From positions 154,593 to 218,592 of the forward strand of contig JACTMY010000004.1 of NCBI GenBank assembly GCA_014584395.1: DNA of 64,000 nt, read 5' to 3'. The stretch is from Planctomycetota bacterium. GTDB taxonomy: Bacteria; Planctomycetota; Planctomycetia; Gemmatales; HRBIN36. Position numbers and translations under genes: made by a program. The notes under the pieces were generated by a model. The model was not told the origin of the DNA. It did no database searches and saw nothing but the letters and a program-made list of their open reading frames with translations. Below are positions 46,971 to 56,340 of the stretch, piece after piece. The stretch's first letter is position 1, and each line of letters opens with the position of its first letter.

Positions 46971-47211
46971 GAGTGAATTCCTAACCCCCTTGACGGCAGT
47001 CGTCCCGCTATGGCGCGCAAGCCATGCCTTAACCTTTCATTCGGATGGCGAGTGTATCGAAAATCATTCTTTTGTGGGTTATGCCGATTTTTAGGCTAAA
47101 ATCAGGGGCAGAATGGTTCACCAGACGGCTTCTTTTAATCAGTTTGGCTGGATTGCTTAATTTGACCGAAATCGCGATGGAGAAGTGAAACGAAGTCAGA
47201 GTTCATAAGGT

Positions 47212-48726
47212 TCAAAGCAAGTATTGTTCGCGGAATTTTTTAAGCACTTCGAGTGCGGGTTTCAGGTTCCCTTGTGCATCGACGAGCCCGCAATGGGGGA
47301 ACAAATGGGGGGCGTCATCGCTCCAATGCAGCCAATGAACACCACTGACAAAGGGCTTGCATAAGGCCAGCAAACCAGCCTGGGCGCACCAATTTTTTTG
47401 TTGCTCTGGAGTAAAGGGAGAGCCTTGCGCTTGGTATTGGAAAGCCGCGTCAGCCTTGGCGTCTTCCGACATAGAGGATGGCATGCCTAAATGGATGTGC
47501 AGCGGAATGCCAAGTAATCCGTACAAGTCCATAATTCTTGAGAAATCCAAGCGGTCGCGGAAGCGGCTGCCCCGGGGGGTGATGCCCATCACCACTTCCA
47601 GCTCGAGTGCGGATAAATTGATGCGGCTGCGGATCAAGGCATCGGCAAACACGAAGGGGGAATAAGCCGGTTGACCCGTCGCCACCGATTCGCCCCAAGG
47701 TTGGCTGAGCGAAAGCGTGTATTCCCCTGAAGGATGCAATTCCTGCATGATGGCGGCCATCTGCAGATTCAGATTCAGGGACTCCTCTTCATCGATCTCC
47801 AGCAACCCTGGATCATTGGTTCCTGCCGAGAGCTGCCAATATTTGACCTCATCGCGGTAGCGCTCGATGATCGTTTCCGTGAAAGCGAGAATCGCGCCCA
47901 CGATCCCGTCGGGATTGCCGAGCAAAGGTTCGATCCATTTGGGGAGATGGCTGGGACAGACGTTGAGAATCGGGCCCATTTTAACGGTCATGCCCAGCGG
48001 TTTGGCCCAAGCGAGCAGTTCATCCAAGGGCTCCCAATGGAATTGTCCATCTTCGGGTTCGATTTCCGACCAGTTGACGGCCAGCCGGATAGTGTTGAAC
48101 GCGGCTTTCAAGTCGTCGAGATGGTCAGTGGCGGGGCGCGAGACGTTGCAGCCGAGCAGGGTCGTCAACTTGGGCATGCGGAGCAAGCGGGCCGCCATGA
48201 CCTGTTCGATGTATAAATCGACCAATTTCTCGCCCACGCCGATCGCCTTGGTCAGGGCATCGATGGCTTCGCGATCGGCCACTTGTTCCGAAGACTCGCA
48301 GACCGCCTTGCAAAACAACTTGCTGGCTTGCGTGATCTGTTGATCCAATTCCTCGGGCAGTTCCAACCCCCCGGAGATCCAATCCGCGGCTTGGTTGCGA
48401 AGCTGATTGACCTTGCCCCGCGCCAATTCCGTGAGCAACCGATATGCTTCAAGGCGTTCCACCAGGGTGGCGGTCATCAGCATGATCGGCGATTGGCCGT
48501 CAAGCCCTGGCATGGCTTGGCCGTTGAGCGAACTGGGAAGCGTGATCGGGACGCATAAACAGCCCGACTCCGACACCTCCTTGCCCACGCATAATTCGCC
48601 ATTGACGACTTGCACGTTGGTCACCCAAGGCATGTAGTCGGGCAGGCCCGTGAAGTAACTGGGTTGCAACTCCTCGAGTTTCTGGGAGCGAAGCGATTCC
48701 GGGAGCTTGAGATGAATGGTGCCCAT
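47212..48726 (-). CDS. GH10-like TIM-barrel protein lacking the usual catalytic Glu residues
   Basis: A 504-residue cytoplasmic-looking protein. Residues 1-190 hold a beta-rich part and a helical part. From about 195 it follows the GH10 xylanase pattern: FNTIRLAVNWSEIEPEDGQF, then SHLPKW, then a C-terminal VHWLHWSDDAPHLFPHCGL and KPALEVLKKF. The acid/base position (VNE in xylanases) reads TND at 303-305, and the nucleophile strand (TELD in xylanases) reads LHIHLGMPSS at 409-418, so neither catalytic Glu is present. It may be a binding protein or a divergent enzyme. ATG 48726 is chosen without a clear ribosome binding site; the frame is open to 48855. Confidence 0.65.
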   Translation of the reverse strand: MGTIHLKLPESLRSQKLEELQPSYFTGLPDYMPWVTNVQVVNGELCVGKEVSESGCLCVPITLPSSLNGQAMPGLDGQSPIMLMTATLVERLEAYRLLTELARGKVNQLRNQAADWISGGLELPEELDQQITQASKLFCKAVCESSEQVADREAIDALTKAIGVGEKLVDLYIEQVMAARLLRMPKLTTLLGCNVSRPATDHLDDLKAAFNTIRLAVNWSEIEPEDGQFHWEPLDELLAWAKPLGMTVKMGPILNVCPSHLPKWIEPLLGNPDGIVGAILAFTETIIERYRDEVKYWQLSAGTNDPGLLEIDEEESLNLNLQMAAIMQELHPSGEYTLSLSQPWGESVATGQPAYSPFVFADALIRSRINLSALELEVVMGITPRGSRFRDRLDFSRIMDLYGLLGIPLHIHLGMPSSMSEDAKADAAFQYQAQGSPFTPEQQKNWCAQAGLLALCKPFVSGVHWLHWSDDAPHLFPHCGLVDAQGNLKPALEVLKKFREQYLL

Positions 48727-48990
48727 AATCGCAACTAAAGAAGGCCGCTCTCCTGAATCTGGCGGTTCATCCCGCGACGTGCGGTTGGAACTCAGGTCGA
48801 ACGGTCCGGCTTGGCCGAGCCTTGGCAATCCATGGCTGGCCGGTGATGATCTCATGTATTTGTATCATGACGGGCTAGCGCCAGGCAACCCCACGTCCCT
48901 GCCGGAGTCGCGATCCGCCGGCTGGACAGGCGCTTTGATTGGAACCTGCACGGCAAGGCGGGCGCGAGCATCGTCCTGGCCCATTTCGAT

Positions 48991-49410
48991 TTAGGTGGAA
49001 GGCGTCTCTTCGGACGCGGATTCCTTGGCCGGCATGGGGGCATCCAATGGACAGTGCCTTTTAACGCTTTCCAAAAGGCGATCCATGGCGAATGGCTTGC
49101 GGATGTAATCGTCCACGCCCAGCATCTCGGCATAAGCGCGATGCCGGCCGCCTTCATTGGCGGTGATCATGATGATGCGGGGCGGCTGCGTCTTTTTCTT
49201 CAGTCTTTCCAGGACTAGAAAGCCGCTCTTCTTGGGCATCATCATGTCGACGATCACCATGTCGGGATTTTCACGCTCGGCCACGTTGATGCCCGCGTTC
49301 CCATCGGAGGCGGTGATGACCCGATAGCCTTTATTTTCCAGGACGGCTCGGATGGCCTGCATGATTTCAAAATCATCATCCACGACCAGGATCGTTCTCT
49401 GAACTGGCAT
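48991..49410 (-). CDS. single-domain response regulator
   Basis: A 139-residue CheY-like receiver with no output domain. The acidic pair Asp11/Asp12, phosphorylation site Asp55 (VIVDMMMP), Thr83 and Lys105 (IRKPF) are all in place. The ~20-residue tail is disordered. No histidine kinase is adjacent; the upstream genes on the same strand are a TPR protein and a Ser/Thr kinase. AGAGAG precedes ATG 49410. Confidence 0.88.
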   Translation of the reverse strand: MPVQRTILVVDDDFEIMQAIRAVLENKGYRVITASDGNAGINVAERENPDMVIVDMMMPKKSGFLVLERLKKKTQPPRIIMITANEGGRHRAYAEMLGVDDYIRKPFAMDRLLESVKRHCPLDAPMPAKESASEETPST

Positions 49411-49545
49411 GATGCAATTTCTCTCTTTAACCAGCGACATGAGGCACAAGGGCAGGCCAGCCGGGCATACCCGGACTCCCAGGTGGGATATCCGTATTTT
49501 ACGAGATGTTCCGGGAGCGGGCAACCAACTCGGGGGAAAGTCGAG

Positions 49546-50154
49546 CTATCGCCAGCGTTCATCCCGCTGCATGAGGTTTAAACTCTCCGTGTAACGCGCT
49601 GCTCCCGCTTCATCGCCGATAGCGTTGCAGTGAGCGATGGCTTGGCGCATGGCGGCGATCGCTTCGGCTTGGCGGCCCTGGCGAAAATGCACGGTGCCCA
49701 TCAGGCTCCGTACCCGCGGTCGATAATGATCCACGTGGGTGCCTTCTTCCCGCGCCAACCGCTGCTCAAGCGGCTGGAGAAGACTCATGGCTTGGGCGGG
49801 CTGCCCCTGATCAAGATGGGTTTGGGCCTGCTGCAACAAGCGCTCCCAGGTGATGGCGGGATCCTCGTCGGTCTGAAACAGCAACAGCGCTTTTAAGGCG
49901 GCATCCCCTTGGTCCGCGAACCAGTTGGCGACGCGCTCCAGCAGCGCGGGGTAAAGTTCTGCCAGGTTTTGATCCCGGCGAACGAGGTCGGGCATCGTTT
50001 GCCAATGGGCAAAGGACTCCAGGATGATTGGGCGATGCTTGCCGCATAAACGCGCAAATTCCTGATCGTCCCCTTGCTTCAGGGCGCCCAGCAAGGCGTC
50101 TCGGACCTCGTCGCTGCTCCACGATTTCTTACGCCAGAAGCCAAGCCAACTCAT
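49546..50154 (-). CDS. TPR-like helical protein downstream of the kinase
   Basis: A 202-residue soluble helical protein. It contains TPR-like pairs in the C-terminal half (HLDQGQPAQAMSLLQPLEQRL, split, and VHFRQGRQAEAIAAMRQAI). It starts 60 bases after the kinase stop on the same strand and is probably co-transcribed; it might be a kinase substrate or scaffold. No name recognised. Confidence 0.6.
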   Translation of the reverse strand: MSWLGFWRKKSWSSDEVRDALLGALKQGDDQEFARLCGKHRPIILESFAHWQTMPDLVRRDQNLAELYPALLERVANWFADQGDAALKALLLFQTDEDPAITWERLLQQAQTHLDQGQPAQAMSLLQPLEQRLAREEGTHVDHYRPRVRSLMGTVHFRQGRQAEAIAAMRQAIAHCNAIGDEAGAARYTESLNLMQRDERWR

Positions 50155-50214
50155 GATGGTGTCTCGAGGAAGATTTTCTCAATGGACATGACGAGTGAAG
50201 TGCCAAGTATGCCG

Positions 50215-52866
50215 TCAGGACGGCAGTTCTTGGACGAACTTCATGAATTCGGGACATGCCCGGATCGGATCGAAGTCCGGGTCCGACTTTAAATGATCGA
50301 TGCGTCTCGGCTCATTGAAGTAGCCCTTTTGCTTTTCCAGAAGTAATAGCTCAACGGCCCGCCGCACAAAGCGCTCTTGCAGCGTATTCTTTTCCTCAGG
50401 GCTGAAACGGTTATCCTTGTCGACGGCCTCGAAGGCTCTGCTGTAGGCGCAAGCATAATTGTAAAGCATGCCAGGGGGTTGGTCTGGCTGCGCCAGGTTG
50501 CGTTCGATGTTTGATAAGGTTTTCTGATAATCGCCTCGCTGGATGTCATGCAGCATGATCCACGTCGTCAGCGAGGGATTCAACTGAGCGACAAAAGGAG
50601 CAAAAGCGGGATATAACTCATGAAGTTGATTTGTGAATGACAGGCACTTTTGCATGGCAGGTTCAATCTTCTCATTCTCCTTGACGCGGATCAAGAGTTC
50701 AGTCAAATGGGCGGACGCTCTTTGACATTGCAGCAGAAAAACAAACGATTTGGGCTGGCTTGCCAGCAGCTCTTCATAAATTTTAAGGCTCGCTTCCCCA
50801 TGCTGAATCGCCTCGCGCGGCTGGGACGACAGGTGGAGGCATTGACTCAAAGTCAAGTGGATGGTGGCGCGCGTTTGCGCGAAGTGCCGCGAGGCCTGGG
50901 GACTGGGAAGCGTGGTCGATTCGATCAATGCCAGTGCTTTGCGAGCATAAACAGCGGCCTGTGGCACATCCCGTCGTTTGATGTGATGCATGGCCAGGTG
51001 GGCATGAGCGGCGGCATGTAAGCACAACGCATCGGGATGTTGCTCCTGTTCCTCAAGCATCATCTGGCTGAGCTCAAGCGCCCTGCGGAAATACGTCTCG
51101 ACATTCTGCTCTTGCCCGAATGAATAGTGGCCGCAAAAAATCGTGGCTAAAAAAGTTTCGGACAGCAAGTCCAGAGAATCAGGCATTGACGCGATCAAGC
51201 TTTCGCCCAAGCGGCGCGCCTCCTGATAATCCTTCAAGGCTTCCGGCATCTTCGCTTGCGTGGAGTGGATGATGCCGCGGGCGTTCAGGCATTTGAGGTA
51301 ATCCAAGGTGTAGACCGGATGATGGGGTGAACGCTCGCGCAAGTCCCTCAATAAAGCAATGGCCTGGGCACAAGCGTCCCCAGCCTGCGCTTCTTCACCC
51401 ATGGAATCATAAATCTTGGCCATTTGATAATAAGCAAGGGCCGTGTCATGGCGCACGCGCGGCTCCGTGCTCTCAGTCTTCAAAAAGCCCTGATACAGCT
51501 TCACGACTTCTTCCAAAATTTGCCGCCGCTCCTCATGGAAGCTCGGCGAACGGCCGAGCCGTTCGTTGGTGACCCAGGAGATGCGGTCCAGCGCGGCCAA
51601 GGCTTGATCCAAGCGTTGTTGGGCCAGCAGCCGTTCTTGCTCTGCCTGGCGCCGGGCGGTCTGGGCGGCATCGGCTTCCTCGCGCGCGATGGTCCAAGCG
51701 CCTTCAAGCTCCCAGCGCGTGGTTTCCCGCAAGATCACCATGAGCATCAATGTGATCAGCAAAATGCTGTAGAAGGCCACGCGGGATGGATTCCGCTTGG
51801 CCCATTTGATGCCGCGCTCAAGTCGGCCGACGCGGCGCGCCTGAATCGGTTCATGGCTGAGAAAACGCTGCAAATCCGCCGCCAAGGCTTCGGCCGTGGC
51901 ATACCGCCGTTGGGGATCTTTCCGCAGGCAATACAGACAAATCGTTTCGAGGTCGATGGGAATTTTGGGTTGAATGCTGCGGGGCGACACCGGGTCATCG
52001 TTCAAGACTTGCATCATCGTGTCAAACGTCGTCGCGGCTCGAAAGGGGGGACGGCCCGTAAGCAATTCATACAGGATCGCTCCCAAGGCATACACGTCCG
52101 TCGCGGGACTGAGCCTGGCCGTTTCACTCGCGGCTTGCTCGGGAGCCATGTAGCTGGGCGTTCCCAAGATGGCGCCGCTTTTGGTCTGCGAACAATCGGT
52201 GTCGATCTGTTTGGCCAGGCCGAAATCCGTGATCTTGAGACTGGGAAGCGGCGCGTGATCGACGCCGGACACTCTCTCGGCGAAATCATCCGCATCCCAG
52301 GTTTGGCATTCCGTGGCATGAAGCAGTAAGACGTTAGCCGGCTTGAGATCGCGATGCATCACATTTTTCTGATGGGCGTAATGCACGGCCCGGGCTAGTT
52401 CGATCACCAGGCGCGCCGCTTGGCGCGGGTGCCACGGCGTGCCATGCAATAGCCGATCCAAACTGCCGCCGGCAACGTATTCCAACACAATGAAGGGGCG
52501 GCCTTCATGGGTGCCGATCTCATGAATTTGCACGATGTTGGGATGTTGCATCAGGGCGACGGCTTGGGCTTCTCTTTGAAACCGTGCCACGATCTCGGGA
52601 TTGACTTGGCTCATGGAGGAGATCATCTTGATCGCCACCACGCGGTTGAGTTCCCTGTCCCTGGCCTGATACACCACGCCCATGCCGCCGCAGCCAAGCT
52701 CGGAGAGAATCTCGTAGCCAGGCAGATCAGGCCACGGCATCCTCATGATCGCTGGCTTGCCCAACTCGGGAGCCAAGGTCGTGGCTTCATGGCAATGCTC
52801 ATCCGCCTGGGGAAGGGTCGGATGTTCTGAACGATCATGCTCCGCGGGCGGCGGTCGTTCGTTCAT
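50215..52866 (-). CDS. Ser/Thr protein kinase with transmembrane segment and TPR tail
   Basis: An 883-residue Hanks-type kinase. P-loop GCGGMGVVY at 58-66, Lys80 (VAIK), catalytic HRDLKPAN with Asp173, DFG at 214-216 and APE at 241-243. An insert of about 26 residues separates the catalytic loop from DFG. One membrane helix (about 374-390, YSILLITLMLMVIL) follows, then a coiled coil (400-430) and a TPR-like helical domain to the end. The C terminus contains DPDFDPIRACPEF, common in planctomycete kinases of this type. The kinase is intracellular and the TPR part probably periplasmic. Divergent from hemB. Confidence 0.92.
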   Translation of the reverse strand: MNERPPPAEHDRSEHPTLPQADEHCHEATTLAPELGKPAIMRMPWPDLPGYEILSELGCGGMGVVYQARDRELNRVVAIKMISSMSQVNPEIVARFQREAQAVALMQHPNIVQIHEIGTHEGRPFIVLEYVAGGSLDRLLHGTPWHPRQAARLVIELARAVHYAHQKNVMHRDLKPANVLLLHATECQTWDADDFAERVSGVDHAPLPSLKITDFGLAKQIDTDCSQTKSGAILGTPSYMAPEQAASETARLSPATDVYALGAILYELLTGRPPFRAATTFDTMMQVLNDDPVSPRSIQPKIPIDLETICLYCLRKDPQRRYATAEALAADLQRFLSHEPIQARRVGRLERGIKWAKRNPSRVAFYSILLITLMLMVILRETTRWELEGAWTIAREEADAAQTARRQAEQERLLAQQRLDQALAALDRISWVTNERLGRSPSFHEERRQILEEVVKLYQGFLKTESTEPRVRHDTALAYYQMAKIYDSMGEEAQAGDACAQAIALLRDLRERSPHHPVYTLDYLKCLNARGIIHSTQAKMPEALKDYQEARRLGESLIASMPDSLDLLSETFLATIFCGHYSFGQEQNVETYFRRALELSQMMLEEQEQHPDALCLHAAAHAHLAMHHIKRRDVPQAAVYARKALALIESTTLPSPQASRHFAQTRATIHLTLSQCLHLSSQPREAIQHGEASLKIYEELLASQPKSFVFLLQCQRASAHLTELLIRVKENEKIEPAMQKCLSFTNQLHELYPAFAPFVAQLNPSLTTWIMLHDIQRGDYQKTLSNIERNLAQPDQPPGMLYNYACAYSRAFEAVDKDNRFSPEEKNTLQERFVRRAVELLLLEKQKGYFNEPRRIDHLKSDPDFDPIRACPEFMKFVQELPS

Positions 52867-52973
52867 GTCAGCCTCGATTTCGACCTTATGCGGTCAATCC
52901 GTAGAATAACGCCAACCCCGGCTCTCGTTGGCGCCTGGTTCACTTCGCTTGATTATAACCAAACCTTGGTTGA

Positions 52974-54005
<1,032 letters not shown>

Positions 54006-54134
54006 CAGCGAGGCACGTGGATCGCCGCTCCACCGCCGGTTTTCCACCATCGGTCTTCGTTATCTGAATTCAAGGCTTCATTTCCATGAAAGCCCTGGCC
54101 GATGGGCATTCCACCGAAGGATTTGGCCTAGCGG

Positions 54135-54818
54135 TCATTCAGGGCGCTTTAGCTCGAAGAGATGGGTGGCGTGGCTGTACCAATCGCCGCCATGACGCCC
54201 CACGGTCTGCAGCTTATGCGGGTCCACGCGCCGCTTGTGATCGAGCACGCTGGCCGAGATATGAAACACCACCACTTCGCCAATCACGAGGTGTGCCGAG
54301 GGTTTGTCGCCCAGGGGCAGGATTTTCCAGACTTTGCATTCCAAGTGAACCGGCGACTCGGCGATGCGGGGCGGCTTGACCTTCAACGATGGCAGCAGGG
54401 ATAGTCCCGTCAGGTCGACTTCGCTTTCGCCATAGGGCAATTCCTTCGAGGAGAGATTGACCTTTTCAATGAGCGTTGACGTCGCGGCGTTGCAGACGAA
54501 TTCGCCCATCATCTCGGCGTTGCGGTGGGAGTCTTTTTTGGAGCCATCCCGCTTAAAGGCGGCGGAAAACGCGACCATGGGCGGACGGCCGCTGACCGCA
54601 TTGAAGAAGCTGTAAGGCGCCAGGTTGACGCGGCCAGCGTCATTCACGGTCGTGATCCAGCCGATGGGCCGCGGATTGACCACGTCGACCAAAGCGAAAT
54701 AGGCATCAATGGGCTTGCATGACGCCACGTCGAGGATCATGTCCTCATGCGACGGCATGCCCCCCGGCGCACCGCTGGCAGAAACCAGCGGCAATTGGTG
54801 TCTGGGAATGGACGACAT
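54135..54818 (-). CDS. flavin reductase-like FMN-binding protein
   Basis: A 227-residue protein of the split-barrel flavin reductase family: RPIGWITTVNDAGRVNLAPYSFFNAVS, split as PRPIGWITTV and NLAPYSFFNAVS, is the family signature, and VHLECKVWKILPLG with GEVVVFHI follows. It lies 14 bases after hmgA on the same strand, suggesting a two-gene operon for aromatic catabolism. It may supply reduced flavin to an oxygenase or have another FMN-linked role. Confidence 0.82.
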   Translation of the reverse strand: MSSIPRHQLPLVSASGAPGGMPSHEDMILDVASCKPIDAYFALVDVVNPRPIGWITTVNDAGRVNLAPYSFFNAVSGRPPMVAFSAAFKRDGSKKDSHRNAEMMGEFVCNAATSTLIEKVNLSSKELPYGESEVDLTGLSLLPSLKVKPPRIAESPVHLECKVWKILPLGDKPSAHLVIGEVVVFHISASVLDHKRRVDPHKLQTVGRHGGDWYSHATHLFELKRPE

Positions 54819-54832
54819 GTTGCGGGACCCGC

Positions 54833-56002
54833 TTATTCCAACCAACTGTATGGATAGTTCGCATCATCCCATTCCATCGCGGCCTGAGTGACGCGCAGCG
54901 GCCTGAAGGTGTCCACCATGACGGCCAATTCATCGGTCTTGGTCATGGGGCGGCTGTTGACGATCGTCCCGGGATGCGGCCCATGCGGAATGCCGCGCGG
55001 ATGCAGGGTGAAGGAGGCTTCTTCGACGCCGCGCCGGGAGCCAAATTGACCGCGAACATAGTAGAGCACTTCATCCGCTTCGATGTTGCTATGGACGTAG
55101 GGGACCTTAATGGCTTCCGGACAGAAATCGAGATTGCGGGGCGCGAACGTGCACACCACGAAGCCCGGTGCTTCGAAGGTTTGGTGAATGGGCGGAGGTT
55201 GATGGATATAGCCGGTGATCGGCTCGAAGTCGTCCGCATTGAAGGTGTAGGGGTAAACCAGACCATCCCAGCCGACGACGTCGAAGGGATGCTGGGCCAG
55301 GGTGTAACGGGTCAACTGCGTCCCCGATTTGATCAAACAGGTGATCTCCTCTTCCTTGTCGATGGTGACGAGTTCGGCGGGTCCATGCAGGTCGCGCTCA
55401 TAAAAAGGCGCGCCCAGCATCAACTGGCCGTCCGGGTTGAGATAGCGCGGCGGGATGCCGATGTTGCCGGTCGACTCGATCACCAGCAGGTCCGGCGGCG
55501 TTTGCGGTTCGAACTCAATGTGATAGGTCGTGCAGCGCGGAATCACGATGTAGTCGAAGGGCTTGAAAGGCAGCAGTCCGTAGAGCGTTTTAAGAATGCC
55601 CTTGCCGCGGTGGACGAAAAGGATTTCATCGGCCTGGGCATTGCGATACAGCTCTTTTTGCGGCTCGGTCGGCCGGCAGCGGGACAGGGTCACGTCGTCG
55701 TTCAGCATGAAGGGCACGCGGCCGAGGATCGGGTCGCCTCCCGGCTTGATCTGGCCCGACTTGAAATGAAAATGGCGCAGGGCGGGTTCCTCGGCCAAAA
55801 TCAATTTGATCGAGCCTGCCGCCTCGACCTTGCGCACCCGGGTCGGCGGGCGCAGATGGTAGACGACGCTATACGCCCTGCCAAAACCCGCCGTCGTGAT
55901 CACTTCCTCGTAATAAATCCCTTCGCCGCGGAAGCCGGGCTGATGCTTGTGTTCGATGTGTCGTTTGCGTGGCAAGCTGCCGTGACGGAGATAGCGTGGC
56001 AT
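54833..56002 (-). CDS. hmgA: homogentisate 1,2-dioxygenase
   Basis: A 389-residue cupin-type dioxygenase that opens the homogentisate ring to maleylacetoacetate in tyrosine degradation. The C-terminal metal site reads PYVHSNIEADEVLYYVRG and LHPRGIPHGPHPG; the N-terminal cupin is also typical. It is shorter than the ~440-residue eukaryotic-type enzyme and the His/Glu spacing differs by one residue, as in a bacterial short subfamily. The maleylacetoacetate isomerase and fumarylacetoacetase genes are not in the window. Confidence 0.85.
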   Translation of the reverse strand: MPRYLRHGSLPRKRHIEHKHQPGFRGEGIYYEEVITTAGFGRAYSVVYHLRPPTRVRKVEAAGSIKLILAEEPALRHFHFKSGQIKPGGDPILGRVPFMLNDDVTLSRCRPTEPQKELYRNAQADEILFVHRGKGILKTLYGLLPFKPFDYIVIPRCTTYHIEFEPQTPPDLLVIESTGNIGIPPRYLNPDGQLMLGAPFYERDLHGPAELVTIDKEEEITCLIKSGTQLTRYTLAQHPFDVVGWDGLVYPYTFNADDFEPITGYIHQPPPIHQTFEAPGFVVCTFAPRNLDFCPEAIKVPYVHSNIEADEVLYYVRGQFGSRRGVEEASFTLHPRGIPHGPHPGTIVNSRPMTKTDELAVMVDTFRPLRVTQAAMEWDDANYPYSWLE

Positions 56003-56187
56003 GACCTTTCCCCCAAGGGATGAAGCCGCGAACCGAGGTTACCTTAACTCTTATTCTACAGATTTCTACCGGCGAGGTCCGAAGGCAAAATCGTTCCGTT
56101 GGATCGATTCCCACTGGATGGATGGATGGTCTCGCCGGGAAGACTGCGGCCGAAGCGGAAGCATGGCCGATAGGGGCGTGGTTTTCC

Positions 56188-56193
56188 TATAAT
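56188..56193 (+). promoter_or_regulatory. -10 element (TATAAT) of rpsA
   Basis: A consensus TATAAT 148 bases before the preferred rpsA start. The 17-base upstream position reads GGCCGA, so there is no -35 match. The leader downstream contains a direct repeat CACGTGGC at 56219-56226 and 56229-56236. Confidence 0.45.
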
Positions 56194-56340
56194 TAACCGG
56201 TGCAAGCCAACGGTGGATCACGTGGCGTCACGTGGCCGGGGGTTGTCTGTTTTCTTTGCGACTGTTGGCCAAACGATCAAGTCGGCTCCTTCGAGCCCCA
56301 ACGTTTGGCGGTGGAATTCGCGAAAGGGCTTTTAGATTCC

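Noticed and set aside
54719..56023. 434-codon plus-strand open frame across hmgA
   Set aside because: Shadow; the minus-strand frame matches a known enzyme.
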